64,000 bases of DNA from Stenotrophomonas sp. Ste86 (GCF_024519465.1 NZ_JALJRW010000002.1:62001-126000); one strand, 5' to 3'. Counted from the first letter of the stretch, positions 35,410-44,542 are shown. Notes: generated from the sequence alone by a model not told the origin. A program made the numbers and translations.

Positions 35410-35736
35410 TCAGCGGATCGGCGGCTTCGGGCCGACTTCGTTGGCGTCGGCCTTGTTGGCCACCACGTCGATCACCTTCTGCTTCTCGAAGTAGACGGTG
35501 AACTGCGGGTAGACCCAGCGGTTGATCGTCGGCCACTGGCGCTTCTGCCCGCCGCGCGGGTCCAGGCGTTCGCCCGGGTCGCCGAACTGGGCCTGCACCT
35601 GCTGCATGCTCTGGCCGCGGACGGGCAGGGCGGTGGCGGGCTTTTCCTGGCTGCGATCGATCAGCAGTGTGTCGGCGTGGGCGCTGGCGCAGGCCAGCAG
35701 GGCAAGCAACGGCAGGGTGGTCAGGTAACGCTTCAT
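35410..35736 (-). CDS. Small secreted protein with BamE/SmpA-like segment
   Basis: A 108-residue protein with a clear signal peptide (about residues 1-21, ending ACASAHA). The mature part has GQSMQQVQAQFGDP followed by WVYPQFTVYFEKQKVIDVVA. This pattern of a short helix, a GxP turn and aromatic beta strands resembles the SmpA/OmlA (BamE) fold, but the similarity is by eye only. GGGGAG precedes the ATG. It lies 46 bases upstream of aguA on the same strand. No function is assigned. Confidence 0.72.
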   Translation of the reverse strand: MKRYLTTLPLLALLACASAHADTLLIDRSQEKPATALPVRGQSMQQVQAQFGDPGERLDPRGGQKRQWPTINRWVYPQFTVYFEKQKVIDVVANKADANEVGPKPPIR

Positions 35737-35840
35737 CTCGATCTACTCCCCAGTGGTCAAGAATACGGAAGGCCTCACGACGGCGTGCCTCATGACCAAG
35801 TGTCGTGAGTTACCCGGCGATTACAGCAAAAAACGGCAAT

Positions 35841-35867
35841 AAAAAACCGCCCGGAGGCGGTTTTTTA
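35841..35867. terminator. Bidirectional intrinsic terminator between rpmJ and the secreted protein gene
   Basis: AAAAAACCGCC, loop CGGA, GGCGGTTTTTT. The symmetrical A and T runs allow it to work on either strand. On the minus strand it lies 41 bases after rpmJ. Confidence 0.9.
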
Positions 35868-35908
35868 TTCAGGCAGCTCGCGACCCGGGGGTCGTGATGC
35901 CTTTGGGC

Positions 35909-36034
35909 TCAGCGCTGGCGAGCCTTGAAACGCGGGTTCGACTTGCAGATCACGAAGATCTTGCCGCGACGACGAACGACCTTGCAATCGCGGTGACGGG
36001 ACTTGGCCGACTTCAGGGAAGACAGGACTTTCAT
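35909..36034 (-). CDS. rpmJ: 50S ribosomal protein L36, zinc-free type
   Basis: A 41-residue protein, [11 protein letters not shown]...FKARQR, matching L36 of xanthomonads. The zinc-ribbon type of L36 has three Cys and one His; here only two Cys remain (DCKVV and FVICK), the first Cys position is absent and the His is replaced by Phe in NPRFKARQ. It should therefore fold without zinc, like the YkgO paralogue of enterics. It is a single gene, not part of the spc operon, with its own promoter and terminator. Confidence 0.95.
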   Translation of the reverse strand: MKVLSSLKSAKSRHRDCKVVRRRGKIFVICKSNPRFKARQR

Positions 36035-36124
36035 TGCATACCTCGGCGTAAACGTTGGATTCGGTTGGAGCGCGGCCGCGATATGCAGATGACAATCGGC
36101 AGGTGACGCCCGTTCAAGCCCGCC

Positions 36125-36154
36125 ATTCTACCGGGCTTTTTTCCATCCTTTCAA
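36125..36154 (-). promoter_or_regulatory. Sigma-70-type promoter for rpmJ
   Basis: On the minus strand TTGAAA (36154-36149) and TAGAAT (36130-36125) are separated by 18 bases. This is one of the best matches to the sigma-70 consensus seen in the window and implies an rpmJ leader of about 85 bases. On the plus strand the same stretch contains a small hairpin with a T-run (36116-36142). Confidence 0.7.
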
Positions 36155-36228
36155 GTGGTTGCACCAAAAAAATCTCAAGCGGCCCTGGGCGGGGGCTAGA
36201 ATGGGCGGTCAAATCTACCGGGAAACCC

Positions 36229-36909
36229 ATGAACCAGCTTCCTTCCGTGCTCACCATCGATGGCCCTTCCGGGGCTGGCAAGGGGACCGTCAGCCGCATT
36301 GTCGCACGCCGCCTGGGCTGGCATTACCTGGATTCGGGCGCTCTCTACCGCGCCGTGGGCGTGGCCGCCAGCTGGGCCGATATCGACACCTCCGACGCCT
36401 CGGCGCTGGTTCGCTGCACCTTCGACACCCATGTGCGCTTCATCGAAGCCGCCGACGGCGGGTTGCGGGTGGTGGTCAACGACACCGATGCCACCGACGA
36501 GCTGCGGCTTGAGACCACCGGGGCGCTCGCCTCGGCCATTGCGGCGATCCCGGAGGTCCGCGCGGCGCTGAAAGAACGCCAGCGCGCATTCAGGTTGGAG
36601 CCTGGGCTGGTCGCTGACGGCCGCGACATGGGCACGGTCATCTTCCCGGACGCGCCGTACAAGGTGTTTCTGACCGCCAGTGCCGAGGAGCGCGCCGAGC
36701 GCCGGCATAAGCAGTTGAAAGACAAGGGGGTTTCTGTTAACTTTGATGACCTCCTGCGCGAGATCATGGCCCGCGACGCCCGTGATGCACAGCGCACAGT
36801 GGCGCCCCTGAAGCCGGCAGACGATGCCGTCATCATCGACACCAGTGGCATCGGCATCGACGCAGTCGTTGCCAACGTGTTGGATCTGCTTCCGGTTTCG
36901 GGTGCCTGA
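36229..36909 (+). CDS. cmk: Cytidylate kinase
   Basis: Cmk phosphorylates CMP and dCMP. The 226-residue protein has the ATP-binding loop [14 protein letters not shown] at residues about 10-23, [10 protein letters not shown] just after it, and [16 protein letters not shown], the nucleotide-recognition segment of the bacterial family. The start [13 protein letters not shown] is normal. TAGAAT at about 36197-36202 may be the -10 element. rpsA follows after 194 bases, the usual cmk-rpsA-ihfB order. Confidence 0.97.
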   Translation: MNQLPSVLTIDGPSGAGKGTVSRIVARRLGWHYLDSGALYRAVGVAASWADIDTSDASALVRCTFDTHVRFIEAADGGLRVVVNDTDATDELRLETTGALASAIAAIPEVRAALKERQRAFRLEPGLVADGRDMGTVIFPDAPYKVFLTASAEERAERRHKQLKDKGVSVNFDDLLREIMARDARDAQRTVAPLKPADDAVIIDTSGIGIDAVVANVLDLLPVSGA

Positions 36910-37103
36910 TCCGTTGTACAGGAGGACCGTCAATCCATCGGCGGTGTCGCACCATCGCAAGGCTGCAAAAGCTCCGTCCCGCAATGTTGCGTGGCGGTTT
37001 TCCTACTTAACACACGACCTGCGTTACCGGGGTCGACCAACAGGCGGGCAGTAAGCGGTTCCCTTCGGGGGCCAATGCCCATGTGTCCAACAGAGTAAAT
37101 CTA

Positions 37104-38789
37104 ATGACCGAATCATTTGCCGAACTGTTCGAAGCCAGCCAGGCCAATCTGGCCAAGCTGAAGCCGGGCTCGATCGTCAGCGGCGTCGTTGTTGAAGTCC
37201 GCGGCGACGTCGTGGTGATCAACGCCGGCCTGAAGTCCGAAGGCATCGTGCCGATCGAACAGTTCCGTAACGACGCTGGCGAAATCGACGTCGCCGAAGG
37301 CGATGTCGTCAAGGTTGCCCTCGATTCCATCGAGAACGGCTTCGGCGAAACCGTCCTGTCGCGCGAGAAGGCCAAGCGCGCGATGGTGTGGGACGAGCTG
37401 GAAGAAGCGTTGGAGAAGAACGAAACCATCACCGGTCGCATCAGCGGCAAGGTCAAGGGTGGTTTCACCGTGGACATCAAGGATGTCCGCGCGTTCCTGC
37501 CGGGTTCCCTGGTCGATGTGCGCCCCGTGCGCGATCCGGCCTACCTGGAAGGCAAGGAGCTGGAATTCAAGCTCATCAAGCTGGACCGCAAGCGTAACAA
37601 CGTCGTGGTGTCGCGCCGCGCTGTCGTCGAAAGCGAGCACTCGGAAGAGCGCGAGCAGCTGATGGACAAGCTGCAGGAAGGCGCGATCCTGAAGGGTGTC
37701 GTCAAGAACCTGACCGATTACGGCGCGTTCGTGGACCTGGGCGGTATCGACGGCCTGCTGCACATCACCGACATGGCCTGGAAGCGCGTGCGCCATCCGT
37801 CCGAAGTCGTGAACGTCGGCGACGAGCTGGACGTCCGCGTGCTGAAGTTCGACCGCGAGCGCAACCGCGTTTCGCTGGGTCTGAAGCAGCTGGGTGAAGA
37901 TCCGTGGGACAACATCGCCCGTCGTTACCCGGCCAACAGCCGCGTCTTCGGCAAGGTCTCCAACGTCACCGATTACGGCGCATTCGTCGAGATCGAGCCG
38001 GGCGTGGAAGGCCTGGTGCACGTGTCGGAAATGGATTGGACCAACAAGAACGTCAACCCGTCCAAGGTTGTGCAGGTCGGTGACGAAGTTGAAGTCATGG
38101 TCCTGGACGTCGACGAGGAGCGTCGCCGCATCTCGCTGGGCATGAAGCAGGTTGCCGCCAATCCGTGGGAAACCTTCGCTGCCATCCACAAGAAGGGCGA
38201 CAAGGTGTCGGGCCAGATCAAGTCGATCACCGACTTCGGCATCTTCATCGGCCTGGACGGCGGTATCGATGGCCTGGTGCACCTGTCCGACATCAGCTGG
38301 AACACCACCGGCGAAGACGTGGTCCGCAACTACAAGAAGGGCGACAACCTGGACGCAGTGGTCCTGGCCGTCGATCCGGAGCGCGAGCGCATCAGCCTGG
38401 GCGTCAAGCAGCTGGAGCAGGATCCGTTCGGCCAGTACATGGCGGCCAACCCGAAGGGTTCCAAGGTCGAAGGCGTGGTCAAGGAAGTGGACGCCAAGGG
38501 CGCTACCATCGAACTGGCTGACGGCATCGAAGGCTACGTGGCCGCTCGCGATGTTGCGAACGAGCGCGTGGACGACGCGACCCAGTTCCTGAAGGTCGGC
38601 GACAAGGTTGAAGCCAAGTTCGTGGGCATGGATCGCAAGGGTCGTACCCTGCAGCTGTCGATCAAGGCCAAGGACGATGCGGAAATGCGCGAAGTGCTGG
38701 AGGAATACCAGTCCTCTTCGGCGTCCAGCGGCACCACCCAGCTCGGCGCGCTGCTGCGTGCACAGCTGAACGGCAACAAGTCCGAGTAA
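37104..38789 (+). CDS. rpsA: 30S ribosomal protein S1
   Basis: S1 binds messenger RNA and brings it to the 30S subunit. The 561-residue protein holds six S1 repeats. The later ones are very regular, with [31 protein letters not shown] and [16 protein letters not shown]. There is no clear Shine-Dalgarno sequence before the ATG (AGAGTAAATCTA), and the 194-base leader contains possible hairpins. Enteric rpsA also lacks a strong site and represses its own translation, so the same control is likely here. Confidence 0.98.
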   Translation: MTESFAELFEASQANLAKLKPGSIVSGVVVEVRGDVVVINAGLKSEGIVPIEQFRNDAGEIDVAEGDVVKVALDSIENGFGETVLSREKAKRAMVWDELEEALEKNETITGRISGKVKGGFTVDIKDVRAFLPGSLVDVRPVRDPAYLEGKELEFKLIKLDRKRNNVVVSRRAVVESEHSEEREQLMDKLQEGAILKGVVKNLTDYGAFVDLGGIDGLLHITDMAWKRVRHPSEVVNVGDELDVRVLKFDRERNRVSLGLKQLGEDPWDNIARRYPANSRVFGKVSNVTDYGAFVEIEPGVEGLVHVSEMDWTNKNVNPSKVVQVGDEVEVMVLDVDEERRRISLGMKQVAANPWETFAAIHKKGDKVSGQIKSITDFGIFIGLDGGIDGLVHLSDISWNTTGEDVVRNYKKGDNLDAVVLAVDPERERISLGVKQLEQDPFGQYMAANPKGSKVEGVVKEVDAKGATIELADGIEGYVAARDVANERVDDATQFLKVGDKVEAKFVGMDRKGRTLQLSIKAKDDAEMREVLEEYQSSSASSGTTQLGALLRAQLNGNKSE

Positions 38790-38817
38790 TCGGTCTGTCG
38801 CTGTCGTAGTTTCCTGG

Positions 38818-38845
38818 ACGGCCCGGACATCAGTCCGGGCCGTTT
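38818..38845 (+). terminator. Hairpin after rpsA
   Basis: An 11-bp perfect stem (ACGGCCCGGAC with GTCCGGGCCGT) with loop ATCA, followed only by TTTC. The short T-run suggests partial termination before ihfB. Confidence 0.65.
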
Positions 38846-38875
38846 CAGGGTCTAGTTCCCCCCGAAGAGCCCGTA

Positions 38876-39181
38876 ATGACCAAATCCGAGCTGATCGAAA
38901 TCCTGGCGCGCCGACAGGCGCATTTGAAGTCGGACGATGTCGATCTGGCCGTGAAGTCGTTGCTGGAAATGATGGGTGGGGCGCTGGCCGGCGGGGATCG
39001 CATCGAGATCCGCGGGTTCGGCAGTTTTTCGTTGCACTACCGGCCACCCAGGCTGGGGCGTAACCCCAAGACCGGGGAGTCGGTCGCATTGCCGGGCAAG
39101 CATGTCCCGCATTTCAAACCGGGCAAGGAGCTGCGCGAGCGCGTCAGCGCCGTGGTGCCGCTGGAAAGCGACCCCGCGTAG
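38876..39181 (+). CDS. ihfB: Integration host factor subunit beta
   Basis: A 101-residue DNA-bending protein that pairs with IHF-alpha. The family pattern is complete: [38 protein letters not shown] and the DNA-inserting arm GRNPKTGE. It lies downstream of rpsA, as in most gammaproteobacteria. The stop codon TAG is provided by the GTAG head of a SMAG palindrome that follows at once. Confidence 0.97.
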   Translation: MTKSELIEILARRQAHLKSDDVDLAVKSLLEMMGGALAGGDRIEIRGFGSFSLHYRPPRLGRNPKTGESVALPGKHVPHFKPGKELRERVSAVVPLESDPA

Positions 39182-39208
39182 AGCGGACCGTTGGTCCGCT
39201 GCTTTTTT
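39178..39208 (+). terminator. SMAG element acting as stop codon and terminator of ihfB
   Basis: GTAG at 39178-39181 contains the ihfB stop. The palindrome AGCGGACCGTTGGTCCGCT follows, then GC and six T. Stem plus T-run make a standard intrinsic terminator, so this REP element appears to have been put to use. Confidence 0.8.
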
Positions 39209-39280
39209 CGTTCCGGGCCTCTTTGTCCCGCTGCTCTATATTCCGCTACTCTTTGAATCTCCCGGAACTGGAGATGCTGC

Positions 39281-39571
39281 ATGAAAGTCGTACGTCTGCT
39301 TGTGCTGCTGGCGGTTCTGGTCGCCGGACTCATCATCGGTGCGCTCAACTCGGACAAGATGGTTCTCAGTCTGGGCTTCACCCAAATCACCACCACCACC
39401 GGCCTGGCGATCATTGTCGCCCTGTTGTCCGGTGCCATCATCGGCGGCGGCATCGTGCTGGCCAGCCTGGTGATCCCGTTGTACGCGAAGCTGCGCACGG
39501 CGCAGAAGGCTGTCCCGACCGCGGTCGTGGCGCCGGCTTCCACCCCTTCTTCTACTTTCGACGGACGCTGA
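39281..39571 (+). CDS. lapA: LapA family membrane protein (lipopolysaccharide assembly protein A domain)
   Basis: A 96-residue protein with two membrane helices, LLVLLAVLVAGLIIGALNS and a Gly-rich second one (IIVALLSGAIIGGGIVL), the YciS/LapA pattern. LapA works with LapB in the regulation of lipopolysaccharide synthesis. lapB starts seven bases after the stop, so they are cotranscribed. Confidence 0.9.
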   Translation: MKVVRLLVLLAVLVAGLIIGALNSDKMVLSLGFTQITTTTGLAIIVALLSGAIIGGGIVLASLVIPLYAKLRTAQKAVPTAVVAPASTPSSTFDGR

Positions 39572-39577
39572 GCCCCG

Positions 39578-40756
39578 ATGGAATTTGTCTCCGAGTGGTT
39601 CTGGTTCTTCCTGTTCCTGCCGTTGGCGGCGTTGTCCGGCTGGGTGATCGGCCGTCGCGGTGGCCAGCGCCATGGCGACAACCAGGTCAGCCGCCTGTCC
39701 AGCACCTATTTCCGTGGCCTGAACTACCTGCTCAACGAGCAGCCGGACAAGGCGATCGAGCTGTTCCTGCATATCGCCGAGCTGGACAAGGAAACCTTCG
39801 AAACCCAGGTCGCGCTGGGCCACCTGTTCCGCCGTCGTGGCGAGGTGGATCGTGCGATCCGACTGCACCAGGGCCTGGTCAACCGTGCCGACCTGAATGA
39901 CGCGCAGCGGGTGCAGGCACTGCTCGCCCTGGGCGAGGACTACATGAAGTCCGGGCTGCTGGACCGTGCCGAAACCGTGTTCAGTGAGCTGGCGCAGATC
40001 GACCAGCGCGCGCCGCAGGCGCTCAAGCACCTGATCGGGATCTACCAGGCCGAGCGTGACTGGGAAAAGGCGATCGACAACGCCAGCCGCTTCGAGGAAG
40101 TCACCGGCGAGCCGATGGGCAAGCTGATCGGACAGTTCGAATGCGAGCTGGCCGAGCGCTTCCGCGGCGCCGGCAAGATCGAGGAGGCGAGGGCGGCCAT
40201 CGCGCGCGCCTACCAGGCCGATGCGATGTCGGTCCGCGCCGGCATCATCGAGGGCCGTCTTGAAGCGGATGCGGGCAATGCCGAAGCCGCCGTGCGCGCC
40301 TTCGAGCGCGCCGCGCGCAACGATCCCGAATACCTGCCCGAAGTACTGCAGGCGCTGATGCAGAACTACCGCAAGGTCGGCGACCTTGGCGGTGCACGCG
40401 CCTTCCTGTCGGAGATGACCGAGCATTACCGTGGCATCGCCCCGGTGCTGGCCCTGACCCAGTTGATGGAAGAGCAGGAGGGCGTGGCCCCGGCGCGCGC
40501 CTATCTCGGCCGCCAGCTCAAGGATCGTCCGTCGGTTCGTGGCGAATCGGCGCTGATCGACCTGACCCTGGCCGAGGGCGCGGACGCCACCGCGACCCTG
40601 CATGACCTCAAACACATCACCGACCAGTTGCTGGTGCGCAACCCGGCCTATCGCTGCACGCGTTGCGGTTTCGGCGCACGTACGCACCACTGGCAGTGCC
40701 CCAGCTGCAAGGAATGGGGAACGGTCAAGCCGCTGCTGAACTACGCGGTCCTTTAA
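39578..40756 (+). CDS. lapB: Lipopolysaccharide assembly protein LapB (YciM)
   Basis: A 392-residue membrane-anchored TPR protein that promotes FtsH-mediated turnover of LpxC and so sets lipopolysaccharide synthesis. An N-terminal helix (FWFFLFLPLAALSGWVIG) precedes a basic segment, then at least six TPR-like repeats from residue 45 (STYFRGLNYLLNEQPDKAIE). The C-terminal rubredoxin-type zinc module has Cys pairs in YRCTRCGF and WQCPSCKEW. It is in tandem with lapA, and the polysaccharide genes follow four bases later. Confidence 0.95.
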   Translation: MEFVSEWFWFFLFLPLAALSGWVIGRRGGQRHGDNQVSRLSSTYFRGLNYLLNEQPDKAIELFLHIAELDKETFETQVALGHLFRRRGEVDRAIRLHQGLVNRADLNDAQRVQALLALGEDYMKSGLLDRAETVFSELAQIDQRAPQALKHLIGIYQAERDWEKAIDNASRFEEVTGEPMGKLIGQFECELAERFRGAGKIEEARAAIARAYQADAMSVRAGIIEGRLEADAGNAEAAVRAFERAARNDPEYLPEVLQALMQNYRKVGDLGGARAFLSEMTEHYRGIAPVLALTQLMEEQEGVAPARAYLGRQLKDRPSVRGESALIDLTLAEGADATATLHDLKHITDQLLVRNPAYRCTRCGFGARTHHWQCPSCKEWGTVKPLLNYAVL

Positions 40757-40759
40757 GCG

Positions 40760-41734
40760 ATGCCCGTGGCCTGGATGGTCGGGTTGCCAGCGGTGCTGGC
40801 GCTCGCGGCGGCGCTCACCTGGGGTGCGCGCCATTACGCGCTGCGCCGCAACCTGATGGATCAGCCCGGCGAACGCCGCAGCCATGGCGTGGCCACCCCG
40901 CGCGGGGGCGGCATCGCGATCGTGCTGACCCTGCTGCTCGCTACGGGCGTAGCTGCGCTGGCGTGGCCCGGCGCACGTCTCCAGTTGCTGGTGTTCGGTC
41001 TTGGCCTGGTGCTGGTGGCCGGCATTGGCTGGTGGGACGATCACCGCCCGCTGCCCGCGGTCCGCCGGTTGCTGGTGCATCTGGTCGCCGCCGCATTGGT
41101 GGCCGCCCTGGTGTGGCAGGCCAGCGGCAATCCGTGGCAGGCGCTGCTGGCGCTGCTGTTCACGACGTCGTTGATCAACATCTGGAACTTCATGGATGGC
41201 ATCAACGGCATAGCCACCACCCAGGCCATCCTGGCCGGGCTGGCCTTCGCGGTGGTGATGCCCGCGCCCTTTGCCCTGGCCGGCCTGGTCCTGGCCTTGG
41301 CGTGCCTGGGGTTCCTGCCATTCAACTACCCGCGGGCACGGATCTTCATGGGCGATGTCGGCAGCGGCGCGCTGGGCTATGCAATTGCCGCCCTGGTCTG
41401 CCTGGCCAGCGTGGTGACCGAGGTCAACTGGTTGCTGCTGCTGGTGCCGCTCACGGCGTTCCTCGTGGACGCAGGCTTCACACTGCTGTCGCGCATGCTG
41501 TCCGGGCAAAGATGGATGGAGCCCCACACCCAGCATCTCTACCAGCGCGCGGTCAAAGGTGGTCTGAGCCACACTTTGGTCACAGGGATGTACTTTGTTT
41601 TTGGTCTATTCAGTATTACAGTGTTTAATGCTTGCAGTGATCTGCAGCCGAGGTGGGAGGCTGCCGTAGCCGTCGCGTGGATGATCTTCGCGACCGGCCT
41701 GTGGCTACTCCTGCGCAAGGGAATGCGCAACTAG
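40760..41734 (+). CDS. WecA/MraY family polyprenyl-phosphate sugar-1-phosphate transferase
   Basis: A 324-residue membrane enzyme with about ten helices that loads the first sugar phosphate of an O-antigen or similar polysaccharide onto undecaprenyl phosphate. The family motifs are present: GWWDDHRPLP, LINIWNFMDGINGIA and FNYPRARIFMGDVGSGALGY. It resembles the shorter WbpL/WbcO branch. It starts four bases after lapB. The last third has a lower GC content around 41570-41640 than its surroundings, near TGMYFVFGLFSITVFNA. Confidence 0.92.
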   Translation: MPVAWMVGLPAVLALAAALTWGARHYALRRNLMDQPGERRSHGVATPRGGGIAIVLTLLLATGVAALAWPGARLQLLVFGLGLVLVAGIGWWDDHRPLPAVRRLLVHLVAAALVAALVWQASGNPWQALLALLFTTSLINIWNFMDGINGIATTQAILAGLAFAVVMPAPFALAGLVLALACLGFLPFNYPRARIFMGDVGSGALGYAIAALVCLASVVTEVNWLLLLVPLTAFLVDAGFTLLSRMLSGQRWMEPHTQHLYQRAVKGGLSHTLVTGMYFVFGLFSITVFNACSDLQPRWEAAVAVAWMIFATGLWLLLRKGMRN

Positions 41735-41750
41735 AAGGATTGTTTGTTTT

Positions 41751-43658
41751 ATGACGCCTTGGCAGGACCGTCTTACCAGTTTGATTCCGCGCGGCGCCAT
41801 CGTGGTCCACGACCTGTTCATGGTCTGGGCGTGCTGGCAGCTGCTGCATGCGGGCCGCTATTCGATGCTGGCCGATGCCCCCTCGCTTCCGCTGTGGAAC
41901 ATCGACACCTCGCTGGTGCTGGCGATCCAGGCAGTGGTGTTCTGGCGGGTGGGCCTGTACCGCGGCCTGTGGCGTTTTGCCAGCGTGGCCGACCTCCTCA
42001 ACATCTTCAAGGCCAGCTTCATCGGCCTGCTCGCCATCGTGGTCGTGCTCGCCTACAAGCGCTTCAATGGTGTGCCGATGTCGGTGCTGGTGATCTACCC
42101 GTTCGCGCTGTCGGCGCTGCTGGGTGCGCCACGCCTGTTGTACCGCGCGTGGAAGGACTACCAGTCGCTGCAATACGACGCCACTGCGCGTCGGGTGCTG
42201 ATCCTGGGTGCCGGCCAGGCCGCCGAGGCGCTGGTCCGCGACCTGCGCCGTTCCGGCGATTTCGAGCCGGTCGGCCTGCTTGACGATGCCCCGCACCTGC
42301 AGGGCGCCAAGCTGCAGGGCCTGCCGATTCTGGGCACACTGGACGATGCCCCGGCCGCGGTGCGCGAAACCGCCGCCCGACTGCTGGTGATCGCCATTCC
42401 CTCCCTGGATGCGGTCGGGATGCAGCGGGTGGTCGCCATCTGTGAGGCCACCGGCGTGCCGTTCCGCATGGTGCCCAAGCTCAATGACGTGCTGCTCGGT
42501 CATTCGCTGCCGGGCGAGCTCAAGGAAGTGGCGATCGAGGATCTGCTGGGTCGCAAGCCGATCCTGCCGGACTGGTCGCTGATCCGTGGCTGGCTGGGCG
42601 GGCGCACCGTGCTGGTGACCGGCGCCGGTGGCTCGATCGGTTCGGAGCTGTGCCGCCAGTGCGCGCGTCACGGTGCCGGCCGGATCATCCTGCTGGAAAT
42701 GAGTGAACTGCTGCTGCTGACCATCGAGGGCGAGCTCACCCGCAGCTTCCCCGACCTGGAAGTGGAAGCGGTGCTCGGTGATTGCGGTGACCCGGCGGTG
42801 ATCCGCCACGCGCTGTCGATGGCCAGCGTCGATGCGGTCTTCCACGCCGCCGCCTACAAGCAGGTGCCGGTGCTGGAACGCCAGCTTCGCGAGGCGGTGC
42901 GCAACAACATCCTGTCCACCGAAACGGTGGCCCGTGCCTGTGTCGAGGCCCGGATCGAGCATTTCGTGTTCATCTCCACCGACAAGGCGGTCGACCCGGT
43001 CAACGCGCTCGGCGCGAGCAAGCGCTACGCCGAGATGATCTGCCAGAGCCTGGACCAGAAGACCAGCCACACCCGTTTCGTGACTGTGCGCTTCGGCAAC
43101 GTGCTGGCCTCGGCCGGCAGCGTGGTGCCGCTGTTCCGCGACCAGATCCTCAAGGGCGGGCCGGTCACCGTGACCGATCCGGAAGTGACGCGTTACTTCA
43201 TGACCATCCCCGAGGCCTGCCAGCTCATCCTGCAGGCCGCGGCATCGGCGTCGCACGGGGCGATCTACACCCTGGACATGGGCGAGCCGGTGCCGATCCG
43301 CGTGCTCGCCGAGCAGATGATCCGCCTGGCCGGCAAACAGCCGTACAAGGACATCGCGATCATCTATACCGGCCTGCGTCCGGGCGAAAAGCTGCACGAG
43401 ACCCTGTTCTATTCGGACGAGGACTATCGCCCCACCGCGCACCCGAAGATCCTCGAAGCCGGCGTGCGTACGTTCGCCCGCGAGCAGGTGTTGGGCAATG
43501 TCCCGCGCCTGCGCGAAGCGATCGCCACCTACGACACCGATGCCATCAACAGCATCCTGTTCGCCACCATGCCGGAGTTCTCGCCACTGCAACAGGACGA
43601 TCACGTCGCGTCCGCTAAAGTGCTTCCCTTCCCGGCACGAGAGGCCAACAGGCTGTGA
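41751..43658 (+). CDS. Membrane-bound nucleotide-sugar 4,6-dehydratase, WbpM/CapD-like
   Basis: A 635-residue protein. Four membrane helices (about residues 15-130) precede a CoA-binding-like Rossmann domain (RRVLILGAGQAAEAL) and the catalytic SDR domain (TVLVTGAGGSIGSELCRQ, about residue 285). It converts UDP-GlcNAc-type sugars to 4-keto-6-deoxy forms. The STDKAVDP motif is intact. In the following VNALGASKR, the residue four before the Lys is Leu, where ordinary SDRs have Tyr and WbpM relatives usually Met. It sits 16 bases after the WecA-like gene and overlaps galU. Confidence 0.92.
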   Translation: MTPWQDRLTSLIPRGAIVVHDLFMVWACWQLLHAGRYSMLADAPSLPLWNIDTSLVLAIQAVVFWRVGLYRGLWRFASVADLLNIFKASFIGLLAIVVVLAYKRFNGVPMSVLVIYPFALSALLGAPRLLYRAWKDYQSLQYDATARRVLILGAGQAAEALVRDLRRSGDFEPVGLLDDAPHLQGAKLQGLPILGTLDDAPAAVRETAARLLVIAIPSLDAVGMQRVVAICEATGVPFRMVPKLNDVLLGHSLPGELKEVAIEDLLGRKPILPDWSLIRGWLGGRTVLVTGAGGSIGSELCRQCARHGAGRIILLEMSELLLLTIEGELTRSFPDLEVEAVLGDCGDPAVIRHALSMASVDAVFHAAAYKQVPVLERQLREAVRNNILSTETVARACVEARIEHFVFISTDKAVDPVNALGASKRYAEMICQSLDQKTSHTRFVTVRFGNVLASAGSVVPLFRDQILKGGPVTVTDPEVTRYFMTIPEACQLILQAAASASHGAIYTLDMGEPVPIRVLAEQMIRLAGKQPYKDIAIIYTGLRPGEKLHETLFYSDEDYRPTAHPKILEAGVRTFAREQVLGNVPRLREAIATYDTDAINSILFATMPEFSPLQQDDHVASAKVLPFPAREANRL

Positions 43659-44539
43659 CGAACAAGCGTATCCGCAAGGCGGTTTTCCCGGTGGCAGGTC
43701 TCGGTACCCGATTCCTTCCCGCGACCAAGACGGTTCCCAAGGAAATGCTGCCGATCATCGATCGGCCGTTGATCCAATATGCCGTCGATGAAGCGATCGA
43801 AGCCGGCTGCGACACCCTGATCTTCATCACCAACCGCTACAAGCATGCGGTGGCCGATTATTTCGACAAGGCATACGAGCTGGAGCAGAAGCTCGAGCGC
43901 GCCGGCAAGATGGAGCAGCTGGAGCTGGTGCGCCACGTGCTGCCCAACGGCGTGCGTGCGATCTTCGTCACCCAGGCCGAGGCGCTGGGGCTGGGCCATG
44001 CGGTACTGTGCGCCAAGGCGATCGTCGGCGACGAGCCGTTCGCGGTGCTGCTGCCTGACGACCTGATCTGGAACAAGGGTGACGGTGCGCTCAAGCAGAT
44101 GGCCGACGCCAACCAGGCCACCGGCGCGAGCATCATCGCCGTCGAGGACGTCCCGCACGACAAGACCGGCAGCTACGGCATCGTCGCCACCGACACCTTC
44201 GATGGCCGCCAGGGTCGGATCAGTGCGATTGTCGAGAAGCCCAAGCCCGAGGACGCGCCGAGCGACCTGGCCGTGGTCGGCCGCTACGTACTGAGCCCGA
44301 AGATCTTCGAGCTGCTTGAAGCCACCGGCACCGGAGCGGGTGGCGAGATCCAGCTGACCGACGCCATCGCAGAGCTGCTCAAGAGCGAGCGCGTGGACGC
44401 GTTCCGCTTCGAAGGCACCCGTTTCGACTGCGGTACCCATCTGGGTCTGGTCGAAGCGACCATCCGCTTTGCGTTGAACAACGAGAAGCTGGCCGGACCG
44501 GCGCGCGAGATGCTGAAGAAGGCGCTCGCCGACAGCTGA
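43655..44539 (+). CDS. galU: UTP-glucose-1-phosphate uridylyltransferase
   Basis: GalU makes UDP-glucose for lipopolysaccharide core and exopolysaccharide. The 294-residue protein has GLGTRFLPATKTVPKEMLPI near the N-terminus, LGLGHAVLCAK, and the C-terminal FDCGTHLGLVEA. It starts with GTG, which overlaps the TGA of the preceding dehydratase gene (GTGA). It is the last gene of the lapAB to galU run and is followed by SMAG elements and a bidirectional terminator. Confidence 0.97.
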   Translation: MTNKRIRKAVFPVAGLGTRFLPATKTVPKEMLPIIDRPLIQYAVDEAIEAGCDTLIFITNRYKHAVADYFDKAYELEQKLERAGKMEQLELVRHVLPNGVRAIFVTQAEALGLGHAVLCAKAIVGDEPFAVLLPDDLIWNKGDGALKQMADANQATGASIIAVEDVPHDKTGSYGIVATDTFDGRQGRISAIVEKPKPEDAPSDLAVVGRYVLSPKIFELLEATGTGAGGEIQLTDAIAELLKSERVDAFRFEGTRFDCGTHLGLVEATIRFALNNEKLAGPAREMLKKALADS

Positions 44540-44542
44540 CCG

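Noticed and set aside
41570..41640. Lower-GC patch at the end of the WecA-like gene as a sign of transfer
   Set aside because: The patch is short, the reading frame and family motifs continue normally, and hydrophobic Phe/Ile/Val codons explain the composition.
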